Below are positions 1-6,364 of a stretch of DNA of 24,299 nucleotides, piece by piece. Every line of letters starts with the position of its first letter. Position 1 is the stretch's first letter. Position numbers and translations under genes: made by a program. The notes beneath the pieces are model-generated. The model saw only the letters and a list, made by a program, of their open reading frames with translations, was not told the origin of the DNA and ran no database searches. Source of the stretch: CAZDHT01 sp964505325 (GTDB lineage: Bacteria > Planctomycetota > PUPC01); the NCBI GenBank assembly GCA_964505325.1, contig CAZDHT010000054.1, positions 1-24,299 on the forward strand. Reading direction: 5' to 3'.

Positions 1-793
1 CCAGCTTCTCGTTGACCGCCATAAAATCCCGCAACTCCTTTACCATCTGCTTCCTCTCCTCGCCGAGCGCCGTCTCCTTGGCTTTGATGGCCGTCACGTC
101 GGCGTTGTTCTTTGCGATCTCCTGTTGCTTCTTGCGGAGGTCATTGACCTGCTTTTGCAGCGCCGTGATGTCCTTCTCGCATTCCTGCCATTCGGGGATC
201 GCTCGGGTGGTCTGGTCGGCCTTCTTCCGAAGCGTGTCGAGTTCCGCACCGATCTTCTTCAGCTCGTCGTTCTCGCGGTAGGCCTTGACGAGGGCGGCAA
301 GCGTCTTCCCCCGCAGGGACCGGGCCTGGGTGCCCGCGTCGGCCGCCGCCTTGACCTCCTCCGTGAGCTGTTTGATTTCGTCAATCTTGAGCAGGGCCTC
401 GTCGGTTTGCTTCTGGAGGTCGTCCCGCCGGTGGGCGAATTCCTTGCCCACCTCGCTCTTGGCGGCCACGTCTCGGGCCGTCGTATCCAGCTTGCGGATC
501 TTGTCTCGAAGTTCGTCGCCCTTCTTGCTGAGCCCGGCGGCTTCGTCGCTGAGCTTCTTGTACTCCGGTATCGCCAGCTTGGCCGCCTCCAGGTTCTTGC
601 GGGCCTGGGCGATCTGGTCGCTCATCTTCTTCAGGTCGGCGTTCTCCCGGTACGCCTTCATGCGGGCCCGCAACAGCTTCATTTGGATGTCGCGCAGTTG
701 CTTCCCCGGGTCCTTGGCGTCCGGCGGCTCCGCCGCCAGCAACGGAGCTGCAAGCAACGCCAGCAAGGCAATCACGGCAACAGTGCAGCGCAT
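1..793 (-). CDS. Exported coiled-coil protein of unknown function, C-terminus cut by window edge
   Basis: An open frame runs without a stop from an ATG at 793 down to base 1, giving 264 visible residues; the C-terminus lies outside the window. The start is supported by a GGAGG at 799-803, five bases upstream. The protein opens with a clear signal peptide (MRCTVAVIALLALLAAPLLA, then AEPPDA), so it is probably secreted to the periplasm. The rest is almost entirely charged and helical (K, E, D, R, Q, L, A), as in long coiled coils. It holds an internal duplication: KAYRENADLKK near residues 47-57 and KAYRENDELKK near 162-172, each followed about 25-30 residues later by AIPEY or AIPEW. No enzyme motif is visible and I do not recognise the family; a structural or scaffold role is only inference. 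A consensus promoter at 927-954 probably drives it. Confidence 0.8.
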   Translation of the reverse strand, partial: MRCTVAVIALLALLAAPLLAAEPPDAKDPGKQLRDIQMKLLRARMKAYRENADLKKMSDQIAQARKNLEAAKLAIPEYKKLSDEAAGLSKKGDELRDKIRKLDTTARDVAAKSEVGKEFAHRRDDLQKQTDEALLKIDEIKQLTEEVKAAADAGTQARSLRGKTLAALVKAYRENDELKKIGAELDTLRKKADQTTRAIPEWQECEKDITALQKQVNDLRKKQQEIAKNNADVTAIKAKETALGEERKQMVKELRDFMAVNEKL

Positions 794-798
794 CGCGG

Positions 799-803
799 CC
801 TCC
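799..803 (-). promoter_or_regulatory. Ribosome binding site of the coiled-coil protein
   Basis: On the minus strand the sequence reads GGAAGGAGG then CCGCG before the ATG at 793. The five-base spacing is ideal. It fixes the start of a gene whose other end lies outside the window. Confidence 0.75.
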
Positions 804-926
804 TTCCCCCACCCAACAGGCCGGCAGACGGGAACGGGCAGTGGGGCTCCCCCCGTCCGTATACCCCCAAAGAGAGCCGGGCGTGATTCCCGCAAGGGGC
901 GCAGGAAGCGCCAGGCAAACACCCGG

Positions 927-954
927 ATTATAGGTGCTCGCCCTCGCATGTCAA
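927..954 (-). promoter_or_regulatory. Perfect-consensus sigma70 promoter for the coiled-coil gene
   Basis: On the minus strand TTGACA (949-954) is followed after 16 bases by TATAAT (927-932). Both hexamers match the consensus exactly. Transcription should begin near 920, leaving a leader of about 125 bases before the ATG at 793. A small hairpin (GGCGC, five-base loop, GCGCC at 898-912) lies at the start of that leader. The promoter sits between two divergent genes and points at the exported coiled-coil protein. Confidence 0.8.
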
Positions 955-999
955 CGCTCGCTCCCGCCTCTCCCGATGCGGGCTCTCTCCCGCTCACCC

Positions 1000-1028
1000 T
1001 GCACATCGCCCTGCCAATCTGCTAGAAT
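1000..1028 (+). promoter_or_regulatory. Extended -10 promoter candidate for the M20 pair
   Basis: TGC-TAGAAT at 1020-1028 is an extended -10 element. A partial -35 (TGCACA, 1000-1005, four of six consensus bases) lies 17 bases upstream. It precedes the first amidohydrolase start at 1084 by about 55 bases. The match is moderate. Confidence 0.5.
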
Positions 1029-1083
1029 TGTCCTGTGGACATCTGCTGAAACCGTGGTCGGCGCTCTTGGAGCAGCATTGGCG

Positions 1084-2418
1084 ATGAAGGACAGAGAAAA
1101 ACGAACGCGGATCAGAAAGACGGTGGCCCTCGACAAGCGTGAAGTGAAGAGACTTGCCAGCCGCATCTGGGAGCTGGCGGAGTTGGCGCTGCAGGAGAAA
1201 GAGTCGTCGAAGCTCCTGGCGGATTACATGACGAGCCGGGGCTTCAAGGTGACGTGGCCGTTTCGGGTGTTGCCGACTGCGTTCAAGGCAACGTGGGGAA
1301 AAGGAAGGCCCGTGATCGGTTTCCTGGGAGAATACGACGCGCTGCCCGACTGCGGCCTCGGGCCGGGCACCAACGGCCACGGCTGCGGGCACAACCTGCT
1401 CGGCACCGCCGCGGCCGCCGGCGCCGTCGCCGTGGCGCGGCTGCTCGACGCGAAGAAGAAGCCGGGGCGTGTGATCTACTGGGGCTGCCCGGCGGAGGAG
1501 GCGTTCGGCGGGAAGATCTACATGGCCCGCGACGGCGCCTTCCGCGGGATGGACGCCACGCTCTGCTGGCACCCCGGCGACAAGACTTGCGTGCGGGCCG
1601 CTGGCGGCTCGGCGCTGGATTCGGTCACGTTCGATTTCTACGGGCAGACCTCCCATGCCGCGGGGGCGCCCGAGAAGGGCCGCAGCGCCCTCGACGCCGC
1701 GGTCATGATGGACGTCGCCGTCAACTACCTGCGCGAGCACGTGACGGAGGACGTGCGCATTCACAGTGTGATTCCCCAGGGCGGCAACGCACCGAACGTG
1801 GTGCCCGAGCATGCCCGCATCTGGTACTACACCCGTGCCAAGACCCGGGAGCAGGTGAACGAGATCACGCGGCGGGTTACCCGCTGCGCCCGGGGCGCCG
1901 CGATGGCCACGGGGACGGCGGTCAAGGTCAAGATGCTGTCGTCCTTCTACAACCGTCTTCAAAACGAGGCGATGGCGGAGACGGTCCGGCAGAATCTGCT
2001 GCTGATGGGGGCGCCGCGGGCGACCGAGGCGGATCGCAAACGGGCGAAACGGATTCGGAACGACCTGGAGTTCGCAAAGGGGGTCGATCTGGAGACGGGT
2101 ACGAAGCAAGGACGGGCGTCGAGCGATGAGGACACCGTGTCGTGGCTGACCCCGCTGGGCGGCTTCGCGGTGGCGTGTGTCGCCAAGGACACGGCCGGCC
2201 ACCACCGCGAGTACACCGAGCAGGTGAACCTTCCGTTCGCCCACCGGGCGGCGGTTCGTGCGGCAGAGGTCTTTGCGGCGACGGCGTGGGACCTGTTCAC
2301 CGACGCCCGGCGGCTGCGGAAGATTCGCGCCGAGTTCAAGAAGGGCACCAAAGGTTTCAGGTTCGACCCGCTGCTCGGCAAGAAGGCACGCCCGCCGAAG
2401 CAGGACATCTACGAGTAA
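1084..2418 (+). CDS. M20-family amidohydrolase, AbgB-like (first of a tandem pair)
   Basis: A 444-residue metal-dependent amidohydrolase of the M20 family, closest in motif order to AbgB, the p-aminobenzoyl-glutamate hydrolase subunit B type. Visible landmarks are GEYDALP at 82-88, the metal-site motif GHGCGHN at 98-104, GCPAEE at 134-139 with the catalytic/metal glutamates, CWHP at 161-164, and a dimerisation domain at about 178-290 with GQTSHAAG and RSALDA. The closing catalytic segment carries SSDEDTVSW (346-354) and GHHREYT (372-378). The frame is open back to 934, but upstream codons look non-coding, so ATG 1084 (GGAG at 1069-1072) is chosen; the true start could be slightly different. 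It hydrolyses an amide, probably of an N-acyl or aminobenzoyl amino acid; the substrate is unknown. No AbgA- or AbgT-like gene is next to it. The next gene, 23 bases on, is its paralogue. Confidence 0.88.
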   Translation: MKDREKRTRIRKTVALDKREVKRLASRIWELAELALQEKESSKLLADYMTSRGFKVTWPFRVLPTAFKATWGKGRPVIGFLGEYDALPDCGLGPGTNGHGCGHNLLGTAAAAGAVAVARLLDAKKKPGRVIYWGCPAEEAFGGKIYMARDGAFRGMDATLCWHPGDKTCVRAAGGSALDSVTFDFYGQTSHAAGAPEKGRSALDAAVMMDVAVNYLREHVTEDVRIHSVIPQGGNAPNVVPEHARIWYYTRAKTREQVNEITRRVTRCARGAAMATGTAVKVKMLSSFYNRLQNEAMAETVRQNLLLMGAPRATEADRKRAKRIRNDLEFAKGVDLETGTKQGRASSDEDTVSWLTPLGGFAVACVAKDTAGHHREYTEQVNLPFAHRAAVRAAEVFAATAWDLFTDARRLRKIRAEFKKGTKGFRFDPLLGKKARPPKQDIYE

Positions 2419-2429
2419 CGGGCACGTCT

Positions 2430-2436
2430 GGAGAAG
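2430..2436 (+). promoter_or_regulatory. Ribosome binding site of the second M20 gene
   Basis: GGAGAAG lies five bases before ATG 2442. The frame itself stays open far into the preceding gene, so this site and the start of family similarity decide the start. ATG 2445 is an equally placed alternative. Confidence 0.6.
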
Positions 2437-2441
2437 TGACG

Positions 2442-3770
2442 ATGATGAAGGCTGCGGACAAGAAGAAGCTGGTCAGGAGGCTGGTGGCGCCCGAGGCGAA
2501 GGAGGCGTCGCGGCTGGCCGGCCGGATCTGGGAACTGGCGGAGCCGCCGTTCCAAGAGAAGCAATCGGCGAAGCTGCTGGCGGACTACCTGGGAAGCCGG
2601 GGCTTTGGGGTCACGTTTCCGTTCCGGATGGTGCCGACGGCGTTCAAAGCGGTCAAGGGCCGGGGCAAGCCCGTGATCGGCATGCTGGGCGAGTACGACG
2701 CCCTGCCCGACTGCGGCGAGAAGCCGGGCACGTACGGCCACGCGTGCGGACATAACCTGCTCGGCGTCGGCGCTGCGGCGGGCGCCGTCGCCATCGCGAA
2801 TCTGCTGGCGGCGAAAAAGAAGCCCGGCCGGGTAGTGTACTGGGGCTGCCCGGCGGAAGAGGCGCTGGCGGGCAAGGTGTACATGGCCCGCGACGGCGGG
2901 TTCCGCGGGATGGACGCCTGCCTGTGCTGGCATCCGAGCGGCGAGACGTGCGTCAAGGCGGCGGGCGGCTCGGCGCTCGATTCACTTGTGTTCGAATTTC
3001 GCGGCCAAACCGCGCACGGCGCCTACGCACACGCCGGGCGCAGCGCGCTCGACGCCGCCATGCTGATGGACGTGGCGGTCAATTACCTCCGTGAGCACGT
3101 GCCGGAGAACGTCCGCATCCACTGCGTGATCCGCGACGGCGGCAACGCGCCGAACGTCGTGCCCGAGTACGCGAAGATCTGGTACTACGTTCGCGCCAAG
3201 GACCGGGCCGAGGTGGACGAGGTCGCGCAGCGGCTGGTGTGCTGCGCCAAGGGCGCGGCGATGGCGACCGAGACCAAAGTCCGGTTCAAGAAGATCACCG
3301 CCATGTACAGCCGGCTTCGGAACGAGACGCTCGCGGAGCTGGTGAGGGACAACCTGGTGCTGATGGGCGCGCCACGAGCGACCGAAGCGGATCGGAAGCG
3401 CGTCAGGAAGCTCGGCAAGAAGGGCACGTTCGCCAAGAGCGTTCAGAAGGAGATCGGGAGCGAGCCAGGACGCGCGTCGAGCGACGAAGACAGCGTCTCG
3501 TGGCTGGCGCCGCTGGGCGGCTTCACCGTTGCCTGCGTGGCGCAAGGGACGCGCGGCCATCACCGCGACTACACGCGGCAGTCGAACCTGCCCTTCGCGC
3601 ATCGCGGCATGATGCGCGCGGCGGAGATCCTTGTGGCGACGGCGTGGGATCTGTACGCCGATGGCCGGTGGCTGCGGAAGGCCCGCGCCGAGTTTGAGAA
3701 GGGGACCCAGGGCTTCAGATACAGCCCGCTCATTCCCCGGAATCAACGGCCACCGGTGAAAGGGGTGTGA
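2442..3770 (+). CDS. M20-family amidohydrolase, AbgB-like (second of a tandem pair)
   Basis: A 442-residue paralogue of the preceding gene; by eye about two thirds of aligned residues are identical and the two align end to end. It keeps the same landmarks: GEYDALPD at 83-90, GHACGHN at 99-105, GCPAEEA, CWHPSGET, a dimerisation domain with GQTAHGAYAHAGRSALDA, NAPNVVPEYAKIWYY, SSDEDSVSWLAPLGG and GHHRDYT. No catalytic residue is visibly lost, so both copies look functional. The 23-base gap and the lack of a promoter between them mean they are almost certainly cotranscribed. M20 enzymes dimerise through the central domain, so a heterodimer is possible but unproven. The gene ends seven bases from the convergent fabH stop. 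Confidence 0.88.
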   Translation: MMKAADKKKLVRRLVAPEAKEASRLAGRIWELAEPPFQEKQSAKLLADYLGSRGFGVTFPFRMVPTAFKAVKGRGKPVIGMLGEYDALPDCGEKPGTYGHACGHNLLGVGAAAGAVAIANLLAAKKKPGRVVYWGCPAEEALAGKVYMARDGGFRGMDACLCWHPSGETCVKAAGGSALDSLVFEFRGQTAHGAYAHAGRSALDAAMLMDVAVNYLREHVPENVRIHCVIRDGGNAPNVVPEYAKIWYYVRAKDRAEVDEVAQRLVCCAKGAAMATETKVRFKKITAMYSRLRNETLAELVRDNLVLMGAPRATEADRKRVRKLGKKGTFAKSVQKEIGSEPGRASSDEDSVSWLAPLGGFTVACVAQGTRGHHRDYTRQSNLPFAHRGMMRAAEILVATAWDLYADGRWLRKARAEFEKGTQGFRYSPLIPRNQRPPVKGV

Positions 3771-3777
3771 CGGGGCG

Positions 3778-4770
3778 TTACCACCGGACGGTGGCGGAGG
3801 CCCAGGTGAGGCCGCCGCCGAAGGTGGGCATTACAATGAGGTCGCCGTCCTTGATCGAGCCGTCGCGAACGGCCTGGTCCAGTGCGAGGGGGACCGACGC
3901 CCCGGACGAGTTGCCGTATTCCTGCAGGTTGATGTAGAACTTGTCCTGAGGGACGCCGACCCGTTCGGCGACGGCTTGGAGAATCCGCAGGTTGGCCTGG
4001 TGCGGGACGATCCAGTCGATGTCGCGTACAGAGAGGCCCTGCTTCTCGGCTGCAGCGACGATGACCTCCGACAGCCTGGTAACGGCGAAGCGGTAGACCT
4101 CGCGGCCGTGGATGACCTGGAGGTGCTCCTTGTTGTCCAGCGCCTCCTGGCAGAACGGGCTCTCTGTCCCCCCGCAGCGCAGGACCATTGACATCGCCGC
4201 GTCGCTGTAGCCATCGGACATGGTGAACACGTCGAGGATCTCGTGCTCGCCGTTGGTCGGCTGAAGGACGGCGGCGCCGGCGGCATCGCCGAACAGGATG
4301 CAACTCGTCCGATCCTCGTAGTTGGTGATCTTGGTCATGCATTCGGCGCCGACGACGAGGACCGTGTCGCGGTCCCCCGACGCGACCAGCGCCCGGCCGC
4401 TGCGGAGCGCGTACATGAATCCGGAACACGCGGCCGACACGTCCCAGCACGGGGCGTTCAGCGCCTTCAGCTTCTTCTGGATGAAGCAGGCGGTCGACGG
4501 GAAGTTCATGTCGGGACTGATGGTGGCGACGATGATGGCGTCGATCTGGTCTGGGGTGACGCCGGCGTCCTCCAGCGCCACCCGGCTGGCCTCGTAGCCC
4601 AGATCGGAACTGGCCTGGTCGGGGCGGCAGCGCCGGCGTTCGCAGATGCCCGTCCGCGTGCGGATCCAGTCGTCGGAGGTGTCGACCATCTTCTCGAGGT
4701 CGGCATTGGTGAGCTTGTCTTCCGGAACGTACGAGCCCGTTCCGACGATGCCAACTCTTCGAAGGGGCAT
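3778..4770 (-). CDS. fabH: 3-oxoacyl-[acyl-carrier-protein] synthase III (FabH)
   Basis: FabH starts fatty acid synthesis by condensing an acyl-CoA, usually acetyl-CoA, with malonyl-ACP in the cytosol. The 330-residue product has the family's usual length. The Cys-His-Asn triad is visible: C115 in DVSAACSGF, H257 in VPHQANLRI and N287 in EYGNSSGASVP. The N-terminal GTGSYVPEDKLTN, the DDWIRTRTGICERR block and the C-terminal FGGGLTWAS are also typical. It is the last gene of the rpmF-plsX-fabH operon, 16 bases after plsX, with GAGG at 4774-4777 just before the ATG. Its stop lies seven bases from the convergent M20 stop, with no obvious terminator between. Confidence 0.97.
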   Translation of the reverse strand: MPLRRVGIVGTGSYVPEDKLTNADLEKMVDTSDDWIRTRTGICERRRCRPDQASSDLGYEASRVALEDAGVTPDQIDAIIVATISPDMNFPSTACFIQKKLKALNAPCWDVSAACSGFMYALRSGRALVASGDRDTVLVVGAECMTKITNYEDRTSCILFGDAAGAAVLQPTNGEHEILDVFTMSDGYSDAAMSMVLRCGGTESPFCQEALDNKEHLQVIHGREVYRFAVTRLSEVIVAAAEKQGLSVRDIDWIVPHQANLRILQAVAERVGVPQDKFYINLQEYGNSSGASVPLALDQAVRDGSIKDGDLIVMPTFGGGLTWASATVRW

Positions 4771-4786
4771 AGGCCTCGAATCCCGT

Positions 4787-5815
4787 CTACATGGTTGCCG
4801 TCTTCACGTCGGATTTGCTCTTCACGCTCCGTACTGTTTCGATGATGCGGTCGTTGATCTGCTTCTTGCGCAGGTCGGTGGCCACGCGGATGGCGTTGCG
4901 TATCGCTTCGGCATCTGAGCTGCCGTGACAGATGATGCAGATGCCGTTGACGCCGAGCAGTTGCGCGCCGCCGTACGCCGAACTGCTGATCTGACGGTAC
5001 ACCCGTTCCAGCGCCGGAGCGCACAGGCGGGCGCCGATCCGGTAGGCGAGCCTCTCGGTGAGCTGGGTGCGGAGCATGCCGACCACGGCTTCGGCGACGC
5101 CTTCAGCGACCTTGAGCAGGACGTTGCCCACGAATCCGTCGCAGACCACGACGTCGACCTTGCCATAGAATATGTCTCGGCCCTCCACGTTGCCCGCGAA
5201 GTTGAGCGGGGACCCGGAAAACAGCGCGTGGGTCTGCTTGGCCAGCTCGTTCCCTTTGGCGTCCTCGGCGCCCACGTTCATCAGCCCGATGGTCGGGTTG
5301 GGCTTGCCCAGGATCGTCGTAACATATTCAGCCGCCATGATGCCGTAATCAAACAGGTGTTCCGGCTTAGGCTTGACGTTGGCACCGACGTCGATGACGA
5401 TGCAGTTGGGGCCCTTGATGGTGGGAAAGTGGGCGGCGATGCCCGGCTTGCCAATGCCTTCCAGCCGGCCCATGGCAAGGGCGGCGGCGGCGACGGCGGC
5501 GCCGGTATTGCCGGCGGACACGATAGCATCCGCGTCGCCCGCCCGGGCCAGCTCGGCGCAGCGCCCGATGGAGGTGTTGCCCTTCTTGCGCAGCGTCTCC
5601 ACCGGCGAATCCGCCATCGAGACCACTTCGTCGGCGTGTTCGACCCGCACCCGTCCGGCAGCGTCGGGGAGGGAACGGAGCAGTTCTTCGATCTGCTGCC
5701 GGCGCCCGACCAGTATAACCTCCGCCTCGGGCGTCTCGCCGGCGGCGCGGACAGCGCCCTCCACTACGACACGCGGGGCGCGATCACCGCCCATCGCGTC
5801 GACTGCGATCCGCAT
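4787..5815 (-). CDS. plsX: Phosphate acyltransferase PlsX
   Basis: PlsX converts acyl-ACP plus phosphate to acyl-phosphate, the acyl donor for PlsY in phosphatidic acid synthesis, and acts at the inner membrane surface. The 342-residue protein has the usual family length and landmarks: MRIAVDAMGGDRAP at the N-terminus, ADSPVETLRKK, ADAIVSAGNTGA, IDVGANVKPKPEHL, LMNVGAEDAKGN, GNVEGRDIF and CDGFVGNVLLK. The start ATG is four bases after the rpmF stop, and its GGAG (5826-5829) lies inside the rpmF 3' end, so translation is probably coupled. The gene order rpmF-plsX-fabH is widely conserved in bacteria, which supports both neighbours. Confidence 0.97.
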   Translation of the reverse strand: MRIAVDAMGGDRAPRVVVEGAVRAAGETPEAEVILVGRRQQIEELLRSLPDAAGRVRVEHADEVVSMADSPVETLRKKGNTSIGRCAELARAGDADAIVSAGNTGAAVAAAALAMGRLEGIGKPGIAAHFPTIKGPNCIVIDVGANVKPKPEHLFDYGIMAAEYVTTILGKPNPTIGLMNVGAEDAKGNELAKQTHALFSGSPLNFAGNVEGRDIFYGKVDVVVCDGFVGNVLLKVAEGVAEAVVGMLRTQLTERLAYRIGARLCAPALERVYRQISSSAYGGAQLLGVNGICIICHGSSDAEAIRNAIRVATDLRKKQINDRIIETVRSVKSKSDVKTATM

Positions 5816-5819
5816 TCGC

Positions 5820-6008
5820 CTACTTCTCCTTCTTGGGAGGGGCGACCACGGTGCGGCCGGCGTAGCTGCCGCAATTTGTACAAATGGTGTGGGCTGGGTT
5901 CATCTGGTGGCACTGACTGCACTCGACCAACTGGGGGACGGCCAGCACCTGGTGAGTTCGTCTCTTTCGCCCGCGTGCCCGGGAATGACGGCGTTTTGGG
6001 ACGGCCAT
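5820..6008 (-). CDS. rpmF: 50S ribosomal protein L32
   Basis: A 62-residue protein of the large ribosomal subunit. It starts MAVPKRRHSRARGRKRRTHQ, the typical basic N-terminus of L32, and carries two CxxC pairs (C30/C33 and C43/C46) that form a zinc ribbon, so this is the zinc-binding form. The frame is open further upstream, but ATG 6008 begins the conserved protein exactly and has AGAAGGT directly before it. It heads the rpmF-plsX-fabH operon. No DUF177/YceD gene, which often precedes rpmF, is present upstream; instead a divergent promoter region separates it from pheT. Confidence 0.96.
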   Translation of the reverse strand: MAVPKRRHSRARGRKRRTHQVLAVPQLVECSQCHQMNPAHTICTNCGSYAGRTVVAPPKKEK

Positions 6009-6105
6009 ACCTTCTGATCCTCGCACCCAAGAACAAACGCATCCACAATCCTGCAACAGCCCACAGTTCTCGAAATAGAAGGGTAGACAGGATTGCAGAA
6101 GCCGT

Positions 6106-6134
6106 ATTTTAGGCACGCACTCTGGGGCTGTCAA
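6106..6134 (-). promoter_or_regulatory. sigma70 promoter of the rpmF-plsX-fabH operon
   Basis: On the minus strand TTGACA (6129-6134) is followed after 17 bases by TAAAAT (6106-6111). The start site should be near 6099, about 90 bases before the rpmF ATG. No other strong promoter is visible inside the operon. Confidence 0.78.
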
Positions 6135-6142
6135 GGGAATTC

Positions 6143-6167
6143 GCCGAGGGTTTCGGCCGAGGGTTTC
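6143..6167. repeat. 13-bp tandem repeat next to the rpmF promoter
   Basis: GCCGAGGGTTTC occurs at 6143-6154 and again at 6156-6167, a unit of 13 bases repeated twice with one spacer base. It lies just upstream of the rpmF -35 and adjoins the palindrome at 6170-6183, so it may belong to one operator; that role is inference. Confidence 0.6.
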
Positions 6168-6169
6168 CA

Positions 6170-6183
6170 CACGACCGGTCGTG
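6170..6183. promoter_or_regulatory. 14-bp perfect palindrome, candidate operator
   Basis: CACGACCGGTCGTG reads identically on both strands. It lies 36 bases upstream of the rpmF -35 and about 116 bases upstream of the pheT -35. Perfect palindromes of this size between divergent promoters are typical of dimeric repressor or activator sites. The partner protein is not identifiable here. Confidence 0.45.
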
Positions 6184-6299
6184 CAGGGGCGTCGGCGAAG
6201 CGAAGACGAAGTTGCGCAGAACAAGACGGCTTCGCGGGCCGATGCGGGCACGGGGGTGGGTGACAAGGACTCGCCCCTCGCCCTTACAGGCAAGCCGAA

Positions 6300-6327
6300 T
6301 TGACTTTCCACGGCGCTCGCCTATAAT
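6300..6327 (+). promoter_or_regulatory. sigma70 promoter of pheT
   Basis: TTGACT (6300-6305) is followed after 16 bases by a perfect TATAAT (6322-6327). The start site should be near 6334, about 30 bases before the pheT ATG. The leader is too short for a T-box or an attenuator with a leader peptide. Confidence 0.78.
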
Positions 6328-6364
6328 CGTTCGAGATCCGTCCTTCGTTCTACGAGAGTGCGTT

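Larger units (their letters stand above)
6009..6364. other. Divergent intergenic control region between rpmF and pheT
   Basis: This 356-base stretch has no credible gene. From left to right it holds the rpmF leader (about 90 bases), the minus-strand rpmF promoter (6106-6134), a 13-bp tandem repeat (6143-6167), a 14-bp perfect palindrome (6170-6183), about 115 bases in which I recognise nothing, the pheT promoter (6300-6327) and a short pheT leader. Frames through it on both strands are only upstream extensions of rpmF and pheT. Confidence 0.7.

Noticed and set aside
125..1025. Plus-strand open frames over the left edge
   Set aside because: They are shadows of the minus-strand coiled-coil gene, which has a signal peptide, ribosome site, promoter and coherent helical composition.
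994..2244. A 416-codon open frame on the minus strand
   Set aside because: It is the shadow of the first M20 gene, which carries all the catalytic motifs on the plus strand.
3782..3795. Inverted repeat CCACCG-GA-CGGTGG at the fabH 3' end as a terminator
   Set aside because: The two-base loop is too small for a stable hairpin, no T-run follows on either strand, and it lies inside the fabH coding sequence.
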